From NCBI RefSeq assembly GCF_019974155.1, contig NZ_AP025158.1, positions 682,001 through 746,000 of the forward strand: DNA of 64,000 nucleotides. The letters are read 5' to 3'. Positions 57,511 to 64,000 of this stretch are shown here, one piece after another (the stretch's first letter is position 1; each line of letters begins with the position of its first letter). A program made the position numbers and the translations under genes. Under the pieces are notes generated by a model. It saw nothing but the letters and a program-made list of their open reading frames with translations, did no database searches and was not told the origin of the DNA. The stretch comes from Thermus thermophilus. Lineage in GTDB: Bacteria; Deinococcota; Deinococci; Deinococcales; Thermaceae.

Positions 57511-57616
57511 CTAAGTGCCCGCGCCTTGATTTCGCCACATGGGACGCCGGAAGAGGGGCTTTGCGAAGGCTCTTTTGGGGCCCCCGCTCTGGCGCAAGCC
57601 AGAGCGGGGTACTTAG
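57511..57616 (-). repeat. dispersed palindromic repeat, copy R5 (inverted)
   Basis: On the minus strand this copy starts CTAAGTACCCC and ends in CACTTAG, the same order as R2. Its left stem pairs GCTCTGGC with GCCAGAGC, whereas R2 pairs ACCGCGGC with GCCGCGGT. Both arms changed together, keeping the stem. The internal GGGGCCCCAAAAG and GCGAAATCAA are conserved with small changes. An IS5-type copy abuts the CTTAG at 57612-57616, on the side where other copies provide a stop codon. Confidence 0.75.
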
Positions 57617-58463
57617 AGGCTGTTGTAAAAGTCTGGTATGCTCGGAGGGCAGCTCTCCGTAGAGCATACCCCAGCAATTTGACGGACGAGGAGTGGGTCC
57701 TCCTGGAGCCCCTCATCCCCGCCCCCAAGCCCGGCGGCCGCCCCGCCAAGGTGACGAGGAGGGCGATCGGCAAACCACGCTTCCCGTGACCAACGCCATC
57801 CGGAAGGTGTTTCCCTAAAGGGAGAGCACGTTCCGCCCTGGAAAACGGCATCAAGCGGCGGGCTACGCCCCAGGACCTGCCCCACTGGTCCCCAAGACCG
57901 AGAACGAGAGGGGAGACGCGCTTGAACATGCGCCTTCGGCGTGACCCCCTAGCGTTTGGGTGAGGGATAGCCAGTCCGTCAAGACCACGGAAAAAGGGGG
58001 CCCCGAGGGAACGACGGGGCGAAAAAGTCAAGGGCAGAAAGCTTGGGGACGGGCTTTTCCTTTTGGCCCCAGTGCGGAAGCTGTTTGTGGACTGGGGGTA
58101 CCGGTGGACTGGGGGTACCGGGGCCTCAAGGGGCTCGCTTCTTCCCTGGGGCTGGAGCTTGAGGTGGTGGCCCCTCCCTACGCGGGGGTGCGAGGGGTCT
58201 GGGTGCGGGAGGGGGAAGAGGCGCCGGAGCTTCCGCGGGAGAGGGGGTTCAAGCCCTTGCCCAAGCGGTGGGTGGTGGAGCGGACCTTTGCCTGGCTTGG
58301 GCGGAACCGGCGGTTGTCCAAGGACTACGGTCAGCCGTCAGGCTACCTTGTGCAAAATCCTCGGGTGAGCGAGGCCTGGGTGTATCTGGGCATGCTTCGC
58401 TTGTTGGTGAAGCGGCTGGCCCGAGCCGCGTAGCTGGCCGTGGAGGGGTTTTACGACAGCCTC
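57616..58463 (+). mobile_element. IS5-type copy 3, decayed
   Basis: The left end reads GAGGCTGTTGTAAAAG (one change) and the right end TTTTACGACAGCCTC. It is flanked by TTA on the left and TGA on the right. Within it, three short blocks not present in copy 1 each contain a small palindrome (about 57774-57790, 57809-57835 and 57926-57946), about 100 bp of the middle is missing, and TGGACTGGGGGTACCGG occurs twice in a row near 58089. Confidence 0.75.
57660..58433 (+). pseudogene. IS5-type transposase, heavily decayed
   Basis: Pieces of the transposase are recognisable: LTDEEWVLLEPLIPAPKPGGRPAKV at the start, DSQSVKTTEKGGPEGTTG in the middle and GLKGLASSLGLELEVVAPPYAGVRG to LVKRLARAA at the end. 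Stops, indels and inserted blocks separate them. The catalytic core is incomplete, so it is inactive. Confidence 0.75.
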
Positions 58464-58498
58464 TGATAAGTGGGAAACAAAGAAACTCAACTTTTTGG

Positions 58499-58504
58499 TA
58501 TACT
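58499..58504 (+). promoter_or_regulatory. -10 box of leaderless antitoxin gene
   Basis: TATACT lies 6 nt before ATG 58511. Autoregulation by the AbrB-type antitoxin would be expected here. Confidence 0.5.
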
Positions 58505-58510
58505 GAAACC

Positions 58511-58753
58511 ATGGAGCTGGCCAAGCTCAGCCGCAAGGGCCAACTCTCCATTCCCAAGCGCCTCCTCAAGGCCTTGGGCGTGGAGGGGGAGGCCTACTTC
58601 CTGGTGGAGCTTGCTCCCGAGGGGGGGCTTCTCCTGCGCCCCGCCGGGGTCTACCCCTTAGAGGTCTACACAGAAGAGCGCCTCCAGGAACTTCTGGCCG
58701 AAGACACCCTCACCGAGGAGGAGCGCGGCCGCCTTGCCGCCCTCGCCCATTAG
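58511..58753 (+). CDS. AbrB/MazE-type antitoxin
   Basis: This 80-residue protein starts MELAKLSRKGQLSIPKRLLKALGVEGEAYFLVEL, the swapped-hairpin AbrB DNA-binding domain (VSSKGQxxIPxxxR pattern). The acidic C-terminal half (TEERLQELLAEDTLTEEERGRLAAL) would bind and inhibit the toxin. The PIN-domain gene overlaps it by 20 bp. The pair probably forms a type II toxin-antitoxin module that binds its own promoter. It stands between IS remnants, so it may be acquired. Confidence 0.85.
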   Translation: MELAKLSRKGQLSIPKRLLKALGVEGEAYFLVELAPEGGLLLRPAGVYPLEVYTEERLQELLAEDTLTEEERGRLAALAH

Positions 58754-59189
58754 GCTCCGCCGCCTCTTCCTGGACGCCAACGTCCTCTTCGCCGCCTGCT
58801 GGCAAGAGGGGAGGGCGCGAGCCCTTTTGGAGCTGGCGCCCAAGGCCAAGGTTCTCCTCCTCACCTCCCCCCACGCCCTGGAGGAAGCCCGGCGCAACCT
58901 GGAGGCCAAGCGGCCCGAGGCCCTGGACTGCCTCCAGGGGATACAGGGACGGGTGCGGACGGTCCCCGAGGCCCCGATGGCGTTGGTGCGGAAAGCGCTG
59001 GCGGAAGGCCTGCCCCTTAAGGATGCCCCCATCCTGGCAGCTGCCTGGAGCGCCGGCGCCGAGGCCCTGGTGACTGGGGACCGGCGCCACTTTGGGCACC
59101 TCATGGGGAGGAGGGTAAGGGGGCTCTGGGTGGTTTCGCTGGCGGAAGCCCTGGCGGGGGTGATGGACCTCTTGGAGGGCAAGGGTTAG
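58734..59189 (+). CDS. PIN-domain toxin (VapC-like)
   Basis: This 151-residue protein has LFLDANVLFAA (first PIN aspartate near residue 14), an acidic residue in SPHALEEARRNLE, KDAPILAAAWSAGAEALVTGDRRHFGHL (central aspartates), giving the four-acid metal site of PIN RNases. It would cleave RNA when freed from the AbrB-type antitoxin. TTG 58734 is the likely start and overlaps the antitoxin gene by 20 bp. The target RNA is unknown. Confidence 0.83.
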   Translation: MPPSPIRLRRLFLDANVLFAACWQEGRARALLELAPKAKVLLLTSPHALEEARRNLEAKRPEALDCLQGIQGRVRTVPEAPMALVRKALAEGLPLKDAPILAAAWSAGAEALVTGDRRHFGHLMGRRVRGLWVVSLAEALAGVMDLLEGKG

Positions 59190-59248
59190 GGGAAAAGGCC
59201 TCAAGGGCCTTGCAACAGGAGGGTCACGGCCGAAGGCCGTATCTTGCA

Positions 59249-59392
59249 GATGGCGAGGGTCAGGAGCTCGGCCAGGGTAGTCTTCTGGTGCTTTTGCTTT
59301 GGGGGGAGCTTGAAGCCCTGGGCCTCCAGGGCTTTCAGTTCGTCATCCACCCAGACGTAGGTAGCCACGAGGGTCAGCTCCGAAGCCGACAT
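59249..59392 (-). pseudogene. IS982-family transposase, N-terminal fragment
   Basis: ATG 59392 begins SASELTLVATYVWVDDELKALEAQGF followed by KHQKTTLAELLTLAI, the start of IS982-like transposases. Homology ends after about 48 residues. A C-terminal fragment of the same family lies in the opposite orientation at 60700-61149, so the element was broken by inversion or these are two separate copies. Confidence 0.65.
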
Positions 59393-59443
59393 TCCGCACC
59401 CCTCGTTCCTTGGCCTCATAAGAAATCCCCCTGATCCATTCCC

Positions 59444-59646
59444 TCAGCATCCTCCCGGCCACCAGTGAAAGAGGGTATGGCTCCGAATCAGGCCCGGTTG
59501 GGTCTGCAGGTAGGCGCACCGGGCCTCCACCCTCGCCCAAAGCTCCTCCTCCGTCTCCACCCGCCCGTTGGCCACCACCGCGTCCACCAGGGGCCACACC
59601 CGCTCCACGGGTTGGAGCTCGGGAGAGTGATCCAGCCCCCTAAACT
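59444..59646 (-). pseudogene. IS630-family transposase, C-terminal fragment
   Basis: The minus strand encodes LDHSPELQPVERVWPLVDAVVANG and later TLFHWWPGG, the last DDE block (ending in the catalytic E of NPVERVW-type) of IS630 transposases. The upstream part is cut off at the IS3 boundary near 59647, so IS3 inserted into an IS630 gene or its remnant. Confidence 0.7.
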
Positions 59647-60686
59647 TAGACACTTTCACCCTGCCTCCCATGTGATGTCCTGTGTGCTTTGCCCCAGCGC
59701 CTCCTCCATCGCCTCCCTCGGCGTCCGATAACCGAGCCCCGAGTGCAGCCGGCTCTCGTGGTAGTAGCGTAGGCGCTCCTTCACCACCTCCTTTAGCTCC
59801 CCAAGGCTTCTGGCCTCCAAAAACTGGTCTCCTCCCTCCCCCTTGAACCGGGCAAAAAAGCTCTCCACCCCAGGGTTTCCCTTAGCCCCCATCAGGCTGT
59901 AGGAAAGCCGCTGCCCGTCCCTGAGAAGAAGCGTCCCCACCCAGTCGTGGCTCAGGAAAGGTCCCCCCTGGTCATGGTGCACCAGGGCCCTGGGGAACCT
60001 CCCCACCTGGGCCTGGAGAAAGGTCTTGGCCTCCTCCCACGCCTCCAGGGCCAGCTCCGCCGAGGGAGAAGGCCCTAAACCCCAGGCCACCACCGTCCGC
60101 GTCCTGTGGGGAACGTAGCCGCCAAGGCGGCTGACCCAGGATGGGCACGAACCAGGCCTTCCCTCCCCGGTAGGGCAGGAGGGTGAAGTCGGTGTACAAG
60201 AGCTCAAAGGGCTCCGGTTCCCTCTGCCTGAGAAGGGAGGCCCTCAAGTCTGCTCTGTCCCCGGCCAGGAGGACGATCTGCAGCAGGGGGTTGGGCTTGG
60301 GCCTCCGAACGGTGCGCTTCAGGGAGAGGTGGAAGTCCTGCAGTAGGCGGTGGACCCGTTTGTGGTTGACCAGAATGCCCTTTCTGTGGAGCTCCTTGGT
60401 GACCCGGCGGTAGCCGTACTCGGGGTGCTCCAGCAAGACCTCTTCGATGGCCCTCTTGAGGCGGAGGTCTTCCTCCTCCCTTTTCCTGTCCGCCCCAAGC
60501 TAGGCTTCGCCTGACCCACCTTCTGCTTCCGGTAGTAGTACCAGGTGGCCCGGGGGATCTCCAGAGCGCTGATTCTCCCCCTTGATGGCCTCCAGAGCTG
60601 CTTGAAACTTAACCTGTGGGGGTACCGCTTTGGGCTTCTTCACTAACCTCCCGGATGGGGTCATCCTACATCAAAGTTGGCGTCTA
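59647..60686 (-). mobile_element. IS3-family element, inactive (about 1.04 kb)
   Basis: The ends read TAGACAC (59647) and, inverted, TAGACGC (60686); flanking CCCCCTA-type sequence is also partly mirrored, so the ends may extend about 10 bp further. Within are a degraded orfA and a frameshifted orfB on the minus strand. The element separates an IS630 remnant from an IS982 remnant. Confidence 0.65.
59656..60660 (-). pseudogene. IS3-family transposase (orfA/orfB), frameshifted
   Basis: The orfB part contains LLEHPEYGYRRVTKELHRKGILVNHKRV and LLYTDFTLLPYRGGKAWFVPILG, then the frame shifts near 60130-60200 and continues as LVHHDQGGPFLSHDW, GVESFFARFKGE and YYHESRLHSGLGYRTPREAMEEAL, the integrase core with D, D and E. 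Upstream of 60437 the orfA/orfB junction is damaged. The gene is not functional as it stands. Confidence 0.75.
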
Positions 60687-60699
60687 GTCTAGGGGGTCC

Positions 60700-61149
60700 A
60701 CATCCTTCATCCCCAGCAAGCGGGTCTACTTCCACGGCCTCAAGCTCCACCTCCTGGTGGACGACGGGAAGTTCATCCACGAGGTGAACCTGACCCCGGG
60801 AAGCCTTCATGACCTCGCCTCCCTTCTCCTCCTTCCCCTGGACCTTCCCGAGGGGGCGGAGCTCTACCTGGACCGGGGGTACGAGAGCCATCTGTACGAG
60901 GACCTTCTTCGGGAGGCGCAGGGGGTTGCTCCCATGGTCATCCGCAGGAGGAACAGTCGGCGGTACCTCCCTTGGATGCAGTACCTGGCCATCGTGGGGC
61001 GGAGGGTGGTGGAGACGGTGGGGGGGATGCTTCACGCCATGTTTCCCAGGCGCATCCACGCCGTGACTCAGGAGGGCTTTGTCATCAAGGTCCTCACCTT
61101 CGTCCTGGCCCATAACATCAGTCTCCTGGCCCAGAAGATGGCTGGGTAG
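60700..61149 (+). pseudogene. IS982-family transposase, C-terminal fragment
   Basis: The frame contains SKRVYFHGLKLHLLVDDGKF, GSLHDLASLLLLPLDLPEGAELYLDRGYESHLYEDLL and ending in FVLAHNISLLAQKMAG, the C-terminal half of an IS982 transposase with its second D and the E region. It begins abruptly at the IS3 edge. The 14 bp after its TAG lead straight to a solo CRISPR repeat. Confidence 0.75.
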
Positions 61150-61163
61150 CAACTTGGGTGATA

Positions 61164-61191
61164 GTAGTCCCCACGCACGTGGGGATGGACC
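61164..61191 (+). CRISPR. orphan CRISPR repeat, type I-E-like (single unit)
   Basis: A 28-bp sequence starts GTAGTCCCCACG and ends GTGGGGATGGACC, with the stem CCCCAC/GTGGGG. From memory, the T. thermophilus type I-E repeat has the same form with GCGT instead of GCAC in the loop. Only one unit is present: no second repeat, spacer or cas gene lies nearby. It sits between the end of an IS982 remnant and the pxpA stop codon. Confidence 0.75.
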
Positions 61192-61195
61192 AACG

Positions 61196-61948
61196 CTAGA
61201 AGGCCCGCACCTCCACCCCCGCCTCTTCCAGGGCCTTCCGCACCGCCCTCGCCACCTCGGGGGCGTTGGGGTTGTCCCCGTGGATGCAAAGCGTCTCGGC
61301 CCGCACCTCCACCTCTCCGCCGTCTAAGGCCTCCACCTTCCCCTCCAGCACCATGCGCAAGGCCCTCCGGGCCGCCTCCTTGGGGTCGGTGATCCAGGAA
61401 CCCGGCATGGAGCGGGGGGCGAGCTGGCCGTTTCGCAGGTAGGCCCTTTCAGGGAAGGCCTCGAGGACCACCCTTAGCCCCGCCTTCCGCGCCTCCTCCT
61501 CGTACACCGTCCCCGGGAGGACCACGAGGGGAAGCCCCGGGTCAAAGGCCTTCACCGCCAGGGCGATGGCCCTCGCCGTCTCCCGGTCCTTGCAGGCCTT
61601 GAGGTAAAGCGCCCCGTGGGGCTTGACGTGGTGGAGGGGAAGGCCCTCCGCCCTAAGGAAGGCGGAGAGGGCCCCCACCTGGTAGAGCACGTCGGCGTAG
61701 ACTTCCTCCGGGGAAAGGGCCATCTCCCTTCGGCCAAAGCCCACGAGGTCGGGAAAGCCCGGGTGGGCCCCCACGGCCACGCCGTGGGCCTTGGCCAGGC
61801 GCACCGCCTCCAGGATCCGGCCCGGGCTTCCCCCGTGGAAGCCGCAGGCCAGGTTGGCCGAGGTGACCAGGGGGAAGATCTCCTGGTCATGGCCGTAGGC
61901 GAAGGGCCCGTAGGACTCGCCCGCGTCCGCGTTCAGGTCCACCGTCAT
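61196..61948 (-). CDS. pxpA: 5-oxoprolinase subunit PxpA (LamB/YcsF family)
   Basis: This 250-residue protein starts VDLNADAGESYGPFAYGHD, the PxpA signature, and has TSANLACGFHGGSPG, GVAVGAHPGFPDLVGFGRREM, HVKPHGALY and ETLCIHGDNPNAPEVA. PxpA acts with PxpB and PxpC to open 5-oxoproline with ATP; those two genes are not in the window. ATG 61948 is preferred because AAAGGAGGCGGC precedes it. It is the last gene of a minus-strand run with a metallo-hydrolase and a TRAP transporter, which may import the substrate or a related acid. Confidence 0.9.
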   Translation of the reverse strand: MTVDLNADAGESYGPFAYGHDQEIFPLVTSANLACGFHGGSPGRILEAVRLAKAHGVAVGAHPGFPDLVGFGRREMALSPEEVYADVLYQVGALSAFLRAEGLPLHHVKPHGALYLKACKDRETARAIALAVKAFDPGLPLVVLPGTVYEEEARKAGLRVVLEAFPERAYLRNGQLAPRSMPGSWITDPKEAARRALRMVLEGKVEALDGGEVEVRAETLCIHGDNPNAPEVARAVRKALEEAGVEVRAF

Positions 61949-61959
61949 GCCGCCTCCTT

Positions 61960-62646
61960 TCAAAGTTTAAGCGTCACCTTGGCCCCGTGGGGGAGGGCGA
62001 CCTCCAGGCAGGCCTCGCCCTCGGGAAGGAAGCGGCCCCCCTCGCGCCGCAAGGGGACGTCGTGCCCCGGAAAGAGCCTGGGGAAGCCCCAAAGGCGCTC
62101 CCGGCTCTTGAGGGCCGCCTCCGGGTCCAGGCAGGGAGGGGCCGGCGGGCCCTCGAGGTCAAAGCGGCTCTTCACGGCATCGCTTACCAAGACGCCTACC
62201 CCCTTTACGGCCAGACCCAAAAGCCCCGGGGTGTGGCCGGGAAGGCGGAGCAGGGAAAGCCCCGCCGCCAAAGGCCCCTCCAGAACGGCGGTAAGCCGGG
62301 AAAGGGCCTTGGGCAGGTGGGCGAGGCAGGCGGGGTCCAGCCTGGGGTCCTTGGCCACCCGCTCGGCGTGGCGGAGCTCCGCCTCGTGGACGTAGACCTC
62401 GGCCCAGGGGAAGAGGTCGGCGTTGGCCGCGTGGTCAAAGTGGAGGTGGCTCAGGACCACCCCTGTCACGTCCAAGGGGGAGACGCCCAGGGCCTCGAGG
62501 CGGGCGTACAGCCCCTCCCGCTCCCCGAAGCCCAGGGTGTCGTAGAGGAGAAGCCTTGGCCCCACCACCAGGTAGGCGCCGGAAAGCCCCAGGTAGCCCC
62601 GGTGGCTCCTGCCCGGAAACCCGGTGTAGACGGGGACCACCTCCAC
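61960..62646 (-). CDS. metallo-beta-lactamase-fold hydrolase
   Basis: This 228-residue protein has the zinc motif VVLSHLHFDHAAN (HxHxDH) near residue 66, HTPGLLGLAVKGVGVLVSDAV later, and GHDVP near the end, the metal ligands of the MBL fold. It starts VEVVPVYTGFPGRSHRGYLGLSGAYLVVG. GTG 62646 follows GGGAGGG at good spacing, just after the dctM stop. The pxpA gene follows after 11 bp. The substrate is unknown; a lactonase or glyoxalase-type role is possible. Confidence 0.8.
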   Translation of the reverse strand: MEVVPVYTGFPGRSHRGYLGLSGAYLVVGPRLLLYDTLGFGEREGLYARLEALGVSPLDVTGVVLSHLHFDHAANADLFPWAEVYVHEAELRHAERVAKDPRLDPACLAHLPKALSRLTAVLEGPLAAGLSLLRLPGHTPGLLGLAVKGVGVLVSDAVKSRFDLEGPPAPPCLDPEAALKSRERLWGFPRLFPGHDVPLRREGGRFLPEGEACLEVALPHGAKVTLKL

Positions 62647-62648
62647 GC

Positions 62649-63950
62649 CTACCCTCCCGTCATCGTCCGGGGAAGCCAGGTGGCGAGCCCCGGGAAGGCC
62701 ACCAGGAGGGCCACCATGAGGAGGAGCACGCCCATGAAGGGCAGGCTGTAGCGGGCGATGCGGAAAAGGTCTTCCCCGCTCAAGGACTGGAGGACGAAGA
62801 GGTTGAACCCCACGGGCGGGGTGATCTGGGCGAGCTCCACCATGATGACCAGGTACACCCCGAACCACAGAGGGTCCACCCCGATGGCCTTGACCACGGG
62901 CAGGATGACGCTGATGGTGAGGACCACGATGGAGATGCCGTCCAAGAACCAGCCCAGGACGATGTAGACCAGGCTTAGGAAAAGGATGAGGAGCAGGGGA
63001 GTGATCCCCGCCTCCACCGCCCAGGCGGCCAGGGCTCTGGGAATGCCGGTGAAGCCCATGGCCAGGGTGAGCACCCCGGCCCCCGCCAGGATGAGGCCGA
63101 TCATGCTCGTGGTGCGCACCGCCCCGAGAAGGCTTTGGCGGAAGGTGTCCAGGGAAAGCTCCCGGTTTAGGGCGGCGAGGAAAAGCGCCCCCACCACCCC
63201 GATGGCCGCCGCCTCCGTGGGGGTGGCCACCCCCAGGTAGATGGAGCCCAGGACCAAGAGGATCAGGAAGAGGATGGGAAGGACGCCCAACAGGCTCTTC
63301 AAGGCCTCCCCGAGGGGCTTAGGGGGTTCCTGGGGGAGTTCGCCCCGGCGGGCCAGGGCGAGGAGGGCCAGGAGGAGCATGAAGAGCAGGGTGAGGACCA
63401 CCCCCGGCACCACCCCGGCCATGAAGAGCCGGGCCACGGAGACCTCGGCCATCACCCCGTAGACGATCATGACGACGCTCGGGGGGATGAGGAAGCCCAA
63501 GGTGCCCGCCCCCGCCAAGGAGCCCAGGGCCAAGGGCTTGGGGTAACCCCGGCGCAGGAGTTCGGGCAGGGTGAAGCGGCCCACGGTGGCGGTGGTGGCC
63601 GCCGAGGAGCCGATGACCGCGGCGAAGAGGGCGCTGGCCACCACGTTCACGTGGAGGAGCCCCCCGGGCAGGCGGGAGAGAAGGGGGCTTAAGCCTTGGA
63701 AAAGCCCCTGGGCCAGCCGGGAGCGGTAGAGGATCTCCCCCATCCAGACGAAGAGGGGCAGGGCGGCTAGGCTAAAGCCCGAGGTGCTGGTCCAAAGGGC
63801 GGTGGCCAGGTTGGGCCCCGGAGGGGCGGAGGTGAGGAAGGCGAGACCGAAGAGGCCCACGAGAAGGAGGGCCAGGCCCACGTAGACCCCGAGGGCGAGG
63901 AGCAGGAAGAGGCCGAGGACCAGGAGGAGGCCCGCCTCGAGGAGGCTCAC
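62649..63950 (-). CDS. dctM: TRAP transporter large permease (DctM family)
   Basis: This 433-residue membrane protein has about twelve spans and DctM features: LPLFVWMGEILYRSRLAQGLFQGLSPLLSRLPGGLLHVNVVASALFAAVIGSSAATTATVG, LGFLIPPSVVMIVYGVMAEVSVARLFMAGVVPG, and PVVKAIGVDPLWFGV. It moves organic acids with Na+ in partnership with a small permease and a binding protein. GTG 63950 overlaps the upstream small-subunit gene by 4 bp (GTGA). Confidence 0.9.
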   Translation of the reverse strand: MSLLEAGLLLVLGLFLLLALGVYVGLALLLVGLFGLAFLTSAPPGPNLATALWTSTSGFSLAALPLFVWMGEILYRSRLAQGLFQGLSPLLSRLPGGLLHVNVVASALFAAVIGSSAATTATVGRFTLPELLRRGYPKPLALGSLAGAGTLGFLIPPSVVMIVYGVMAEVSVARLFMAGVVPGVVLTLLFMLLLALLALARRGELPQEPPKPLGEALKSLLGVLPILFLILLVLGSIYLGVATPTEAAAIGVVGALFLAALNRELSLDTFRQSLLGAVRTTSMIGLILAGAGVLTLAMGFTGIPRALAAWAVEAGITPLLLILFLSLVYIVLGWFLDGISIVVLTISVILPVVKAIGVDPLWFGVYLVIMVELAQITPPVGFNLFVLQSLSGEDLFRIARYSLPFMGVLLLMVALLVAFPGLATWLPRTMTGG

Positions 63951-64000
63951 GGGGCCACCCCCTTCAGGGCCCGGAGGAAGGCCTCGAGGAGGGCCAGGGC
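63947..64000 (-). CDS. TRAP transporter small permease (DctQ), C-terminal end
   Basis: The minus strand contains the last 17 codons of a gene entering from the window edge, ending LLEAFLRALKGVAP and TGA 63947. Coupling by GTGA to dctM and its position identify it as the likely DctQ small subunit. The binding protein gene probably lies beyond. The sequence alone is too short to prove the family. Confidence 0.55.
   Translation of the reverse strand, partial: ALALLEAFLRALKGVAP

Noticed and set aside
59444-61149. A composite transposon or new accessory system between the toxin-antitoxin pair and pxpA
   Set aside because: All open frames there match fragments of IS982, IS630 or IS3 transposases with frameshifts and missing halves; no cargo gene is visible.
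61164-61191. A CRISPR array near 61164
   Set aside because: Only one repeat unit is present. No second unit or spacer occurs within the neighbouring kilobases, so it is reported as an orphan repeat only.

Overview
The window is a GC-rich bacterial chromosome segment from a Thermus, most like T. thermophilus. The evidence is the gene content (comZ-type pilin cluster, alpha-glucan phosphorylase, class Ia ribonucleotide reductase), many GTG and TTG starts, and genes packed into overlapping runs. Many genes also carry a -10 box 6-7 nt before the start codon, the leaderless arrangement known in Deinococcus-Thermus. The species is an inference; no search was run.

Layout. 1-2548: end of leuA and a citramalate synthase. 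2529-5635: a Uma2 nuclease-like gene and an ABC-2 exporter whose second permease is divergent. 5632-9350: four minor pilin genes ending in a comZ-like gene. 9432-14734: plsY, an MNT gene with a truncated HEPN partner, bshB1, argF, a second Uma2 gene, argC and argJ. 14800-17809: a predicted outer-membrane barrel, a lipoprotein, an IS5-type insertion and two small genes. 18038-25121 (minus strand): deoC, a phospholipase D-like gene, maf, mreC, mreD, a TnpB-like insertion, mrdA (PBP2) and minC, i.e. a rod-shape and division operon. 25196-31280: ychF, tRNA-Gln, a degenerate receiver, PBP1A, a TrmJ-like methyltransferase and a histidine kinase. 31354-36366: LMW-PTP, fructosamine kinase, a DUF4388 gene, psuG, a RodZ-like gene and rimO. 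36380-45934: trkA, trkH, glucan phosphorylase, an amino-acid ABC receptor and permease, and valS. 46063-46610: a deleted IS5-type copy that truncates a gene.

46681-53928 (minus strand) is a heme/iron operon. In transcription order it holds an IsdG-like monooxygenase, a DUF3386-like protein, a heme receptor, an unannotated 37-codon ORF, the permease, the ATPase, a small CxC protein, a second receptor, an imelysin and a di-heme protein. 54074-57119 (minus strand) is thioesterase-nrdB-nrdA behind a cobalamin riboswitch, so B12 probably represses the B12-independent reductase. 57511-61191 is accessory: a palindromic repeat, a decayed IS copy, an AbrB/PIN toxin-antitoxin pair, nested IS982/IS630/IS3 remnants and one orphan type I-E-like CRISPR repeat. 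61196-64000 holds pxpA, a metallo-hydrolase and a TRAP transporter.

Main points for follow-up: (1) a dispersed palindromic repeat family (five copies) whose left end forms the stop codon of the upstream gene in all four copies that follow a gene, with compensatory changes in its hairpin; (2) the B12 riboswitch on nrdBA; (3) the coupled 37-codon ORF in the heme operon; (4) the orphan CRISPR repeat; (5) the TnpB-like insertion splitting mreD from mrdA; (6) the truncated HEPN partner of an intact MNT gene.
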